Below, piece by piece: positions 1 to 8,571 of a DNA stretch of 64,000 nt. The DNA lies in assembly GCA_916048095.2 (NCBI GenBank), contig OU696578.1, positions 5,073,826 through 5,137,825 on the forward strand. The letters run 5' to 3'. Below the pieces are notes generated by a model. It was not told the DNA's origin. It saw nothing but the letters and a program-made list of their open reading frames with translations, and ran no database searches. Origin of the DNA: Sacculina carcini. Taxonomy: Eukaryota > Arthropoda > Thecostraca > Sacculinidae. The position numbers were made by a program, and so were the translations under genes. How positions within the stretch are numbered: the first letter of the stretch is position 1; every line of letters begins with the position of its first letter.

Positions 1-1
1 T

Positions 2-790
2 CGCGGCACACAGTGCTCTGAGCGTTCCTCGGGCATCCAGTGCCTCATCGAGCCGCCTCACACGCCAACGCCCAGTGTCGCCGCTGAAGATGCGGATTTG
101 GGCCTTCTAACCGCTTCTCTTCACAGCTTGGTGACAGAGCTCCAGCTGTCTCGAGCCGCTGACCGACACACTGGTCATAGCGAGCTCCAGCTGTCTGAGC
201 CTCGGCGTTCTTCTCCTGCCACACCTGAGCTTCTGTGCACATCTCATACGGTGTTTCATCCTCACCCTCGCAAGCGTCTACCGGTTGAGGCAGCGCGCCC
301 AAGCACCAGCAGCGTCAACACGACCGCCTGTTGGTATCACCGTTGCTTCGGCGATAATGCGAAGCGGTGCACAAAACCTTGCAGCTGGACCCCCACGCAA
401 CAAGCATGTGATGTTCGTGCCAAACGATCGTCGCTGCCGCTGCAAACGCCGCAAACACGCCAAAGGTCGAAAGTACGACGCACTCGTACCTCCCTCATTG
501 ACGCCTCACCAGCATCGTACGCTGACGCATCGCGAGGCGACGTGAGTCGACTGAGACCGGGGCTATCGCTACAGTCTCAACCAAGACAAAAGACATCTGC
601 CCAACAACACGGCTCAACACAACGAATCCGACAGCCCAGTGACCGAACGCCGACAACACGGCTTCAGCGTCCCATAGTTGCCACTACAACTCCGCGGTCC
701 ATACTCCGCACATGCTCGGATCGACCGCCAACACGCTACAGTCCTGCAACTCATCGAGTCTCATTCTCGTTAGACTCTGGCGGGGGGTAG
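2..790 (+). CDS. C-terminal tail of a gypsy-type retrotransposon polyprotein (partial, 5' end outside window)
   Basis: One frame is open from base 2 to the TAG at 788-790, giving about 262 residues with no upstream start in view. The protein is rich in Ser, Thr, Arg and Pro, and I see no catalytic motif. It resembles the low-complexity extension that follows the integrase in many Ty3/gypsy elements. The decisive clue is position: the stop codon sits inside a G-rich polypurine run (about 778-788), and the next base begins an LTR-like TGTAGC. That is the usual pol end / PPT / 3' LTR order. The assignment to the gypsy class is inference; the catalytic domains would lie to the left of the window. 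A host gene is possible but unlikely. Confidence 0.5.
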   Translation, partial: RGTQCSERSSGIQCLIEPPHTPTPSVAAEDADLGLLTASLHSLVTELQLSRAADRHTGHSELQLSEPRRSSPATPELLCTSHTVFHPHPRKRLPVEAARPSTSSVNTTACWYHRCFGDNAKRCTKPCSWTPTQQACDVRAKRSSLPLQTPQTRQRSKVRRTRTSLIDASPASYADASRGDVSRLRPGLSLQSQPRQKTSAQQHGSTQRIRQPSDRTPTTRLQRPIVATTTPRSILRTCSDRPPTRYSPATHRVSFSLDSGGG

Positions 791-1813
791 TGTAGCGGTG
801 GCCTGCACGGTGACGACAGGCCTGTCACCAGATGGCGCTGGGATAGCGCAATGAGTGTGTATGTTGTTTTATTGTTTCTAGTCACTTATTTGTTGTCGTA
901 ATTGTGTATTGCTGTGATTTTCCGTGTTGCCCATCTATGTTATACATTCAGCGCTAACTTTTATCTTGTCAGTGCCAATGTCTTCGTGTTATTCTTTGTA
1001 TAGCGTGTATTGTCCATTTTAGTCTGTGTACTGAAAGGATAAGTAGCGCCCACAACCGCAGATTTACATCGCAGTGTTCGAAGGCGATCACACACCGAAT
1101 ACACCGTCGTGTTTTTCGTGAGTGTCAGTGATTGCCGGGACATCTCCACCTATCCGGTCAGTAGGTGCTGGTTTACGCTGGTGTTTCCCACACCAATAGT
1201 ATTGCACAGCACGGGGCCCTCACGTTCCTCTCCTTGTCCGCTATTTCGTGCTCCCAGCCTTCGGTCCACTCTCACCGCCCAAAGACCAAAGGCGGCTTGG
1301 CCTCTCTGCCGAGCAAACCGTTTGCTCGGGAGCGCAACTAGTAGCGGCGCTTCGCTGCTTCCCGCGCGCCTTTCGCGTCCTTTTGTGCGTGCCGGGTGGA
1401 GACCCCGAATACTCGCGGCGTACGTGAGTACGTCCGGGCTAGGCGGTCCCTTTACGCGCACCGCCGCGCTACAGTGTGATGGAGTTGGATACCACTTGTC
1501 TGTGAGCGCATGGGTTTGGTGTGCAAGTGTGTGTGTGTGTGCGCGGCTGGTCTGTCGTGTGTTTAGGTGTGTTGGTGTTGACCTTGGCGAAGGTCAAAGG
1601 CCGGTTGTGTAAGCGTAGGGAGTTGGTGTGTGGAGCGGAGAGTGTGCGGTTGTGCAGGTGTGTGTGGTCGTGTTGAGTAGGGTTGTGTACAATCGGGTGT
1701 ATTGGTTACTGCGTCTTGTGTTGATCGTGTTCATCTTCATTCTCTTGTTCTGTATTTTTCGTCACTGTCATTCATCGCTGTGCAATAAATCGCTTGTGAG
1801 AAGCGTGTGTACA
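791..1813 (+). mobile_element. Putative 3' LTR of the retrotransposon ending at 790
   Basis: The stretch begins TGTAGCGG directly after a polypurine run and could end at ACA at 1813 (or at another ACA at 1822). An AATAAA polyadenylation signal lies at 1784-1789, about 25 bases before the end, as expected for a U3-R-U5 LTR. The 5' LTR is outside the window, so the end point and the target duplication cannot be checked. The open frames inside it look like chance. Length is about 1 kb. Confidence 0.45.
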
Positions 1814-1881
1814 ATGGCAACAAGGGCGGTGAAACAACAATTTATATCATAAATAGGTATTGCATACGATATGGTTTTGAG

Positions 1882-3309
1882 TTAAAACAGTTTACTTATG
1901 GGTGTCCATTTTTCTGGACGCTGGGCATCTATTACCTAGATTCATTGGAAATAATGATCTGACATATATCTGATATATGATCTGATCTGATATATCATAG
2001 ACACAAACATATATATACGAGTATATATAGACACTCTTTTGATCATTACAAGCTTACGTATTATAAAAATGAATCAATACTTTCATTTTTGTATAATTTA
2101 AATCATTTAGGGCTTATACTGATCAATTGATATGTTTATGTATTGTAACAAACAAAAAAGGACTCAGCAAATCGATAACTTACTGCTTCTGTGTTGATTT
2201 TATAAGATGAATATGAAATCTGATGTTCATCCACATTGTCCTGAATATCCTATATACAGCAATCAACCGAGGCTCTCTTTTTTCTGATGAAGTCGTATCA
2301 ACTGCTACATAGTGTGAGCTATTCAGATTGTTTTAGATCAAAAGTTCATTGAAGCCTTGTTGCACATACAAATTTGTATGCAGTTCAACAAAATAGATCG
2401 CTGAATGTGACAGCAGATGATATGTTAGTAATGCTTGGAGGATTAATGTTGAGTGGATATGTTGAATATCCAAATAATAGGTTGTATTGGAGTCGTAAAG
2501 ATGATATTCCTGGCAGAACCGTGGCGACCGCCCCAGCACTGCCCGGTCGGAGCGGCCCGAGTGTTAAGGAGCCCCGTTGATTCACACATGCTATTGAAAT
2601 TTATTATAAAATAGTGTGTAAAGGTATCGTAAGTCTTCAGGAGACCGAGGGGCTGCTCGAAATTGCATTTTCCCAAAGTCGTATCTCTATTATAATGCTG
2701 CTATATCTATAAGGGGCAGTCGCAACGCCAAGGGGGGCCTTGGGGGCCTACAACCCCCCAAAAATGTGCTAAGCCCCCTAAGTCCCCCTAAATCATAATC
2801 ATGGACATCAAAATATATTTCCACTGTAAATCCAGCTTTACTGCCTACAGTAATCATATTTGTCGTCCAGTAATTACGTATTTATAACTGTAATGACGTC
2901 TGCATGTGTGTCAATGTGCCGTTATATGATCTATCATATGGTATTCACCTCGTTTCGTTCAATATATGTCCTTCAATTATGGTACAAGTTCGAGGACTGA
3001 ATCAGATGACCCAGTCCCTTATTATAATATCATGTAGTCAGCGTTCGAGTGTAGATCCTCATGTTTCGCCAAGCCCCACAACTTTATCCTTACCCCCTCA
3101 GTCCTCCATCGTAAAAATCCTGACGCCGCCGCTGATCAAAATTTTTGCCTTCGGGGGGTGGGCGTAAAACCATTTATCGGTTCTGAGTCGTGCTAGTTTG
3201 ACCTAGAACTCGTAATAAAACGGATCATATATGTGTTTTCTTCGCATATAATAAATAATGTTACTGTTAGGTGCCCAGCGTCCAGAAAACTGCACAGCTC
3301 ACATCTTAA
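1882..3309. mobile_element. piggyBac-like DNA transposon remnant bounded by an inverted repeat
   Basis: An imperfect inverted repeat of about 31 bases pairs 1901-1931 with 3267-3297. Its core, CCCAGCGTCCAGAAAA and complement, is nearly perfect (20 of 21). TTAA occurs outside both arms (1882-1885 and 3306-3309), but at unequal distances. Between them a broken frame at about 2370-2515 reads like the conserved start of the piggyBac DDE domain: NLYVQ/LYAVQQNRSLNVTAD, then MLGGLMLSGYVEYP and RLYW. The reading is frameshifted near 2370 and lost after 2520. Bases 2704-3135 look like a further insertion, with C/G runs and an imperfect GGC..GCC inverted end. The superfamily call rests on the protein match; exact ends are uncertain. 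Confidence 0.5.
2374..2520 (+). pseudogene. piggyBac-type transposase fragment
   Basis: About 50 residues read QQNRSLNVTADDMLVMLGGL, then LSGYVEYPNNRLYWS. piggyBac-family transposases have this arrangement near the start of the DDE_Tnp_1_7 domain: an NLYA-QNR motif, a helix with a G-(I/L)-L-SGY turn, then P..R.YW. Only this block survives; no catalytic aspartates are present, and a frame change near 2370 separates it from its N-terminal neighbour. It is a dead fragment. Confidence 0.55.
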
Positions 3310-3758
3310 AAAGTATTATATATTTTTCTGTGAAATTTACTATAAATTTTGAGTGTGCCATGAACAACAACAACAACATATATTCAATATAGCGCACATA
3401 TTAATACACATGCGCGGAAAAGACACAACCGACAGGAACATCACAGTGAGTAGGGAGTAGGCACAAATAGAAAAATGAAAACACGTTTGCAAACTGGAAG
3501 ATGCTAGATGGCTATCAGATAACTCATCCGCCCTTGAATAGGCGCTAATAAATAGGCGTTTCTGTGAAAATCAATCATCTACCTATTTTGGTTAACTTTG
3601 GGCATTAATGGGTTAAGGCAACGCAGTTTTTAGATCTTTAAGACATTCAGGTTTACATATCTTACGGTTACCCATATCTCACATATCTTAAATATCTTAC
3701 ATATCTTAGTTCCGCGCCTGTTTTGGTTCATACACGAGTGAATGTTCGTTCATGAGTT
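3310..3758. other. Non-coding stretch before the LTR element
   Basis: AT-rich DNA with no supported gene. It contains a short CAACAA run near 3366 and a TTAACCCATTAATGCCC-like end (minus strand, about 3597-3616) that resembles a piggyBac MITE terminus, without a partner that I could find. Confidence 0.3.
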
Positions 3759-3962
3759 TGTGAGAATGTACCCTTTGGCTTATTGTACCATTCTTGGCGG
3801 TTTCTGGCATAACACAAGTCTGGCAGCTTTGGTGTACGTTGTTATTGTTCCAGGCGTTTGTCATTGTTGTGTGATCTATAGTATCTTTAATTAATCTTGA
3901 TTTCTTATGAATACATCATCGTTATTATTGCTCAACGATTAGTCATTCGTCTCGTTACGACA
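3759..3962 (+). repeat. 5' LTR (204 bp)
   Basis: Begins TGTGAGAATG and ends TTACGACA. It matches 8368-8571 at 203 of 204 positions. I see no clear AATAAA signal. The segment 3890-3903 (ATTAATCTTGATTT) is exactly complementary to 3965-3978 just past the LTR. Confidence 0.93.
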
Positions 3963-3964
3963 TT

Positions 3965-3978
3965 AAATCAAGATTAAT
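3965..3978 (+). promoter_or_regulatory. Candidate self-priming primer-binding site
   Basis: AAATCAAGATTAAT, two bases after the LTR end, is the exact reverse complement of 3890-3903 inside the same LTR. I see no obvious match to the 3' end of a tRNA, such as the TGG that normally opens a tRNA-type site. In the Tf1/sushi group the 5' end of the element's own RNA folds back and primes minus-strand DNA. This arrangement predicts the same here, with transcription starting close to 3890. The pairing is seen directly; the mechanism is inference. Confidence 0.6.
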
Positions 3979-3994
3979 CAGTGTTACTGTGATC

Positions 3995-4492
3995 ATGGCT
4001 GAAAGCAACAGTGATATGTTGGATAGTAAGAATCCGCGATCTCAAGGAGCCGGATCAGGGGTGAGTAATATGGAATCAGGCGTGGTGTGTGGTCCAACCA
4101 GCATGAATGCGTGGCAGTCCCACTTGAATTTGCCTGTGCCACCCCTGAAAGGGCAAGAATCCATCGCAGAGTGGAAGCCTTTGTTCATCGCAGCCGTAAG
4201 CAGCCTTTTATGCCGCGGGCCAGATGGAGAAAGGTTGGCCATCGGTATGCTGCCGGCGTTCATCAACAGACGAACAGCGGAGAGAGAACTCGTGCGTGAA
4301 GTGGTGGATGAGGCGTCATCGTTGGCCGAAGCATTTGAAATATTGTGCGCAACGCTGGATAGTCCGTCAGATCAGTACGACTGCATGCAGGCACTGTGTG
4401 CGTACAAATGGAAACCAGGGGAGCAGCTGGATGATTTCTACTTCGCACTAAAAAACGAGCGAGAGACGCTCAAGCGGGAAAGTCTGTGTTGA
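3995..4492 (+). pseudogene. gag, first part (reading frame interrupted)
   Basis: Starts at the ATG at 3995 (MAESNSDML). The 165-residue product resembles the capsid-type Gag of gypsy elements: an acidic, glycine-rich leader, then a helical segment with IAEWKPLFIAAV and EQLDDFYFALKNE. The frame ends at TGA 4490-4492, while Gag-like sequence continues in another frame from about 4471. That points to a one-base loss (or two-base gain) near 4465-4483. The copy is young, so an assembly error or a recent mutation are both possible. Confidence 0.7.
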
Positions 4493-4822
4493 TGTCGCTT
4501 TTTATAGGCCAGCTGCCGCGCGCCGTCCAAACCAGAATCAAACTATGGCTTTCCAACGAGGATGTGACTGTAGAAAGTACCGGACGTCGTTTACTGATCG
4601 AGACGAAGAAGGTGTTCGCTGAAAAGGGCATTCCGATGAAGCGTGGATATTCGGAAGAAAACGGTGATGATTTGGTATGTACCGTGAGTAGTATAGAGGG
4701 CGCTGAGAGAATATCCTCGTCAGACATGGCGGTGGCAGCCGTGAAGCAAGGTAGACTCAGAGAGCAGGCCAACCGGTCTGGATCGGTGACGACGACAGCC
4801 GCACAGAAAAAAGGAGCCTTAT
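4486..4822 (+). pseudogene. gag, second part, up to the first zinc knuckle
   Basis: This frame continues Gag with MSLFIGQLPRAVQTRIKLWL and a charged stretch reaching a nucleocapsid region. It stays open to 4929, but the zinc-knuckle residues move into the pol frame at about 4820. At this joint the first knuckle lacks normal C-x2-C spacing: only the CGSTAHFMKQC part remains. A loss of about five bases would explain both the spacing and the frame change. No canonical -1 slippery site is in phase here. Confidence 0.6.
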
Positions 4823-7800
4823 GTGTGCGGTTCCACGGCCCACTTCATGAAGCAGTGCCCATCACGCTGCTGCCCGCGTTGTGGTCGCAAGGGACACAGC
4901 TTGAAGGAGTGCAGAGCGCCGCCAGCTGAGGGCAACAAAACAGCTTACGCCGTAAATGTCAGAACTCGCTCGAGTGCACTAACGGCTTGCCTGACTGACA
5001 CAGCCTCGCTGAAGGTAAAATTGGACGGCGAACCGTCATCGGCCATGCTGGATTCCGGTGCATCAACATCTGTTATTGACGAGAAAACGGTGGACGAACT
5101 CGGCTTGACAGGCAAAATCCAATGCACAGGAAAGCAGGAGGCGTCGCTGTTGGGCGTTGGAGGTGAGGTGGCGGTCAAAGGAAGGCTGCAGGTGAGCGTT
5201 GACGTTGGCGATGGGCAGTGCGGTTTTCACGAACTGAATGTGCTCTCTTGTCCAGATAAGCTGGTGCTTCTAGGCCGCGACTATTTGAGCAAATTTGGTT
5301 CGGTTGAATTTGACTGGCATCGAGGTAAAGTACGTTTGGGTAGCGTTTGGAAATCCACGGAGGCCATGGTCGGTGGGGGGCGATGTAACGATCGTATTGC
5401 AGTTATAGAAGCCGTTAACAGTGATTATATTGTTGATTTCGAGCCTATGGTCAATGAGGAATTGTCGTGTGACGTCAGATCTCGTATAATACATGCTCTT
5501 GAAAAATATGCCGATGTTTTTGCTGTGGACGTGAAAAAACCTAACGTAACGGACAAGGCCATTCATGTAATAGACACTGCAGGGGCAGCGCCAGTGAAAC
5601 ACCAGCCTTATCGGTTGAACCCACAAGTGGAGGCAGAAGTGAATAGGCAAATCAAGCAGATGGTTGAAAATGGCATCTGCAGACCATCCAAGTCACCGTG
5701 GGGAAGTCGAGTAATTTTAGTACGCAAAAAGGACGGATCCTACCGCTTTGTTGTGGATTACAGGGCGTTGAATGCTCACACTAAAAAAGACGCGTATCCC
5801 GCTGCAGACTGGCGACGTATAATTGACAACATGGATGGAAGTCAATATTTCTCATTTTTGGACGGAGCAAGCGCGTATTGGAGTATTCCCGTCAACGAGG
5901 GGGATAAGGAAAAGACAGCGTTTGTCACTCCCTGTGGCCAATACGAAATGAATGTAATGGCGTTTGGTTTGTGCAACAGCCAAAGCACTTATCAGAGAGC
6001 GGTAGACCAGGCGCTCCAGGGACTCGAGAACGTGGCAGCTTACGTGGATGACACATGCGTGTATTCGAAAAGCATCGATGATCACATCGCCACCTTAGAA
6101 AAGACTTTATCTGCGTATCGCAAGGCTAACCTGCAGCTCAGAGCCGACAAATGCCGTTTTGGGTATCAACGGGGTGAGTTTGTGGGGCATACCCTCACAC
6201 CAGAGGGCTGTCGTCCGCTCAACGCGCATGTTGAATTGTTGCGCACATGGGTTGCTCCTAGAGGAGTAAAAGAACTCAGACGATTTCTCGGATTTGCCAA
6301 CTTTTACAGACATTTCACTGAAAACATGGCCGCTATTTGTGCACCACTATACAAGTTGACCAGAAAGGGAGTGAAATGGGAATGGGACCGCGAATGCCAG
6401 AACAGTTTCGTGCAACTGAAACAAGCCATCGCTTCAGCTCCTACGCTCCGATATCCATCCTGGAATAAACCGTTCTATGTGTGCACGGACGCCAGTGCCG
6501 ACGGAGTTGGCGGAATGCTCGCCCAACTGGACTCAGGCGGGAATCTGCAGCCAATATCATTTCATTCGTCAGGCTTGTCGACAGCACAGAGGAATTATGC
6601 AGCAGGCGAACTCGAGGCTTGGGCACTAGTGGCGGCGATGAGGAAGTGGTGGGTCTACCTCCAGGCAGCAAAAAAGGTGTATTTTGTGACCGATCACAAC
6701 CCGCTGGTTTGGATGCGGCGCCGGAAGGATCCCAGGGGAAAATTCGCCCGATGGCTGGTTGAGTTAGAAGCGCTTCACAACTACGAGGTGATATACCGTA
6801 AAGGATCCAGCAACCAGGTTGCCGACTGCCTCAGTCGCATACCGTCCCGGGTCGATCGGCAAATTACAGATGAAGATGAGTGTGTCGATCGGCATGTATA
6901 CTATGTTCGGCAGGTTGACCTGGACATGTTAGCGGAGGCACAGAACGATGACCCAGCGATAGCGTTCGCTAAGCGACAACTGGCAGCAAATGGAGCGGTG
7001 AAGGAAGGAAGGTTCCGTCGCTGCAGTAAGCTAGCATTGTGCAGCGACATATTAATGAAGAGTGGAAGAGTTGTAGTGGCTGATCGGTTGCACACACCAA
7101 TCGTCGAAGAACATCACAAACGTGGTCATTTTGGCAAGCAGAAGACTCTGTCCCTTATTCGTCCGAACTACTATTGGGTAGGAATGGACTATACAGTGGA
7201 GGTGGTCTGCAGAAGATGCAAAGTGTGCGCAGCCAACAAACGATCCCATGAACCTAGAGTCACGATGTGTTCACCTGATTACGATGCCTCAGAGCCAAGG
7301 GAGTCAGTATCAATGGACATCGCTACCCTACCTTGGAGCGAGGAGGGATTTCGTTACCTGTTGGTTATGGTGGATAATTTTTCGAAGATGGTTGAAATGG
7401 CACCAATGCATGACCAGTTGTCTGATTCAGTCGTGAGAGCTCTTAAAGACGAATGGATATATCGTCATGGAATACCGCGTATTCTGGTCACGGATCATGG
7501 TGGAAATGTGGACGGCAGTGTTGTACGAAGCATGTGTCAGGAACTGGGCATCGAAAAACGACACACAAGTCCATATCATCCACAGGCGGACGGTAGCGCC
7601 GAACGGGCTATTCAAACATGCGAGCAAACTATCAGGTGTCTCCTAGCAGAGCAAGGAAAGAGTCAAGAAGAGTGGCCTTCAGTGGTTAGGGAGTCGGCAT
7701 TTTATGTCAACAATACAGTGAATCGGTCGACGAAAAAGGCTCCCTATGAAGTCATCTTTGGTAGAACTCTACGATCGCCAGGATCTTTTGTACGCAGTGA

Positions 7801-8356
7801 GAGCGCAGGTGTTATCGACCCTAGTGACGTGGCCGCAGAAACCCGAGCCACCGTTGTGGCTGTGCAAAGCGAGGTAGAGCAGAATACAAATCGGTCCCGG
7901 CAAGACTACAAGAAATATTACGACAATGGCAGAGTAGAACCGTCGAGACGCAGCATTTCACAGGGTGAGAGCGTGATGATTCGAAACGAGACAAGAAAAG
8001 GACTGGACCCTTTGTTCAGGGGGCCGCGCAAAGTGATAAGGTCTCGAGGTCCTAACGTGTGGCTGGAGCCGGTACGGGGTCAAATTGCAGATGAGTGCGT
8101 CCATTTAGACAGATGCAAGCGAGTGATGACAGAGTCACCGGACAGAATTGTCGAAGACCGTCTGGACGCGCCGCAGTCAACAAATGTTGAGATTCAGCCA
8201 TCTGCCGACGCTTCAGAAGAAGATCCGCCGTCGGGGGTCAGAGCTCAGCAAGCTGGAAGCGAAGAAGCGGCTGCAGACGTGTTCAACTTCCTGCCTACAA
8301 CCAGCAGATCGGGGCGTATAATTCGGCGTAACAGACGTTACGCGGAATTTGAGTGA
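4823..8356 (+). CDS. pol: Pol polyprotein: zinc knuckle, protease, reverse transcriptase, RNase H, integrase
   Basis: An uninterrupted 1,177-codon frame. Visible parts, in residues: zinc knuckle about 18-31 (CPRCGRKGHSLKEC); aspartic protease about 75 (DSGAST); reverse transcriptase about 270-430 with FVVDYRALN near 309 and the YVDD active site near 406; RNase H from about 551 (CTDASADGVGG); integrase with an HHCC zinc finger from about 763 (HHKRGHF, later CRRCKVCAANK) and the catalytic D-D-E near 832, 890 and 926; a GPY/F-like module with LFRGPRKVI; and a basic tail. All catalytic residues I can check are present. Together with near-identical LTRs this suggests a recently active enzyme set. 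The first codons are probably read by continuation from gag rather than from a dedicated start. Confidence 0.93.
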   Translation: MCGSTAHFMKQCPSRCCPRCGRKGHSLKECRAPPAEGNKTAYAVNVRTRSSALTACLTDTASLKVKLDGEPSSAMLDSGASTSVIDEKTVDELGLTGKIQCTGKQEASLLGVGGEVAVKGRLQVSVDVGDGQCGFHELNVLSCPDKLVLLGRDYLSKFGSVEFDWHRGKVRLGSVWKSTEAMVGGGRCNDRIAVIEAVNSDYIVDFEPMVNEELSCDVRSRIIHALEKYADVFAVDVKKPNVTDKAIHVIDTAGAAPVKHQPYRLNPQVEAEVNRQIKQMVENGICRPSKSPWGSRVILVRKKDGSYRFVVDYRALNAHTKKDAYPAADWRRIIDNMDGSQYFSFLDGASAYWSIPVNEGDKEKTAFVTPCGQYEMNVMAFGLCNSQSTYQRAVDQALQGLENVAAYVDDTCVYSKSIDDHIATLEKTLSAYRKANLQLRADKCRFGYQRGEFVGHTLTPEGCRPLNAHVELLRTWVAPRGVKELRRFLGFANFYRHFTENMAAICAPLYKLTRKGVKWEWDRECQNSFVQLKQAIASAPTLRYPSWNKPFYVCTDASADGVGGMLAQLDSGGNLQPISFHSSGLSTAQRNYAAGELEAWALVAAMRKWWVYLQAAKKVYFVTDHNPLVWMRRRKDPRGKFARWLVELEALHNYEVIYRKGSSNQVADCLSRIPSRVDRQITDEDECVDRHVYYVRQVDLDMLAEAQNDDPAIAFAKRQLAANGAVKEGRFRRCSKLALCSDILMKSGRVVVADRLHTPIVEEHHKRGHFGKQKTLSLIRPNYYWVGMDYTVEVVCRRCKVCAANKRSHEPRVTMCSPDYDASEPRESVSMDIATLPWSEEGFRYLLVMVDNFSKMVEMAPMHDQLSDSVVRALKDEWIYRHGIPRILVTDHGGNVDGSVVRSMCQELGIEKRHTSPYHPQADGSAERAIQTCEQTIRCLLAEQGKSQEEWPSVVRESAFYVNNTVNRSTKKAPYEVIFGRTLRSPGSFVRSESAGVIDPSDVAAETRATVVAVQSEVEQNTNRSRQDYKKYYDNGRVEPSRRSISQGESVMIRNETRKGLDPLFRGPRKVIRSRGPNVWLEPVRGQIADECVHLDRCKRVMTESPDRIVEDRLDAPQSTNVEIQPSADASEEDPPSGVRAQQAGSEEAAADVFNFLPTTSRSGRIIRRNRRYAEFE

Positions 8357-8357
8357 T

Positions 8358-8363
8358 GGGGGA
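8358..8363 (+). promoter_or_regulatory. Polypurine tract of the LTR element
   Basis: A GGGGGAG-type purine run lies between the pol stop codon (8354-8356) and the 3' LTR, where plus-strand DNA synthesis is primed in LTR elements. Four bases separate it from TGTGAG at 8368. Confidence 0.55.
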
Positions 8364-8367
8364 GTGA

Positions 8368-8571
8368 TGTGAGAATGTATCCTTTGGCTTATTGTACCAT
8401 TCTTGGCGGTTTCTGGCATAACACAAGTCTGGCAGCTTTGGTGTACGTTGTTATTGTTCCAGGCGTTTGTCATTGTTGTGTGATCTATAGTATCTTTAAT
8501 TAATCTTGATTTCTTATGAATACATCATCGTTATTATTGCTCAACGATTAGTCATTCGTCTCGTTACGACA
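8368..8571 (+). repeat. 3' LTR (204 bp)
   Basis: Same length as 3759-3962 and identical except for one C/T difference. It is followed by GT and then TGAGTT, the hexamer that precedes the 5' LTR. Confidence 0.93.

Larger units (their letters stand above)
3759..8571 (+). mobile_element. Gypsy-type (Ty3/gypsy) LTR retrotransposon, recently inserted
   Basis: Order of parts: 5' LTR 3759-3962, primer-binding region 3965-3978, gag about 3995-4822 (broken), pol 4823-8356, polypurine run 8358-8363, 3' LTR 8368-8571. The two 204-bp LTRs start TGTGAG, end GACA and differ at one base (C at 3771, T at 8380), so the insertion is young. The order protease, reverse transcriptase, RNase H, integrase is that of Ty3/gypsy elements; in Ty1/copia the integrase precedes RT. 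TGAGTT occurs directly before the 5' LTR (3753-3758) and at 8574-8579, two bases beyond the 3' LTR, and may be the target duplication. Confidence 0.93.

Noticed and set aside
1109-1612. 167-codon plus-strand frame
   Set aside because: It lies within the putative LTR; composition is TG-rich at its end and it has no recognisable domain.
4806-4816. AAAAAAG run as a programmed -1 frameshift site between gag and pol
   Set aside because: The run is not in the heptamer phase, and the needed change is +1; the damaged zinc-knuckle spacing fits a deletion better.
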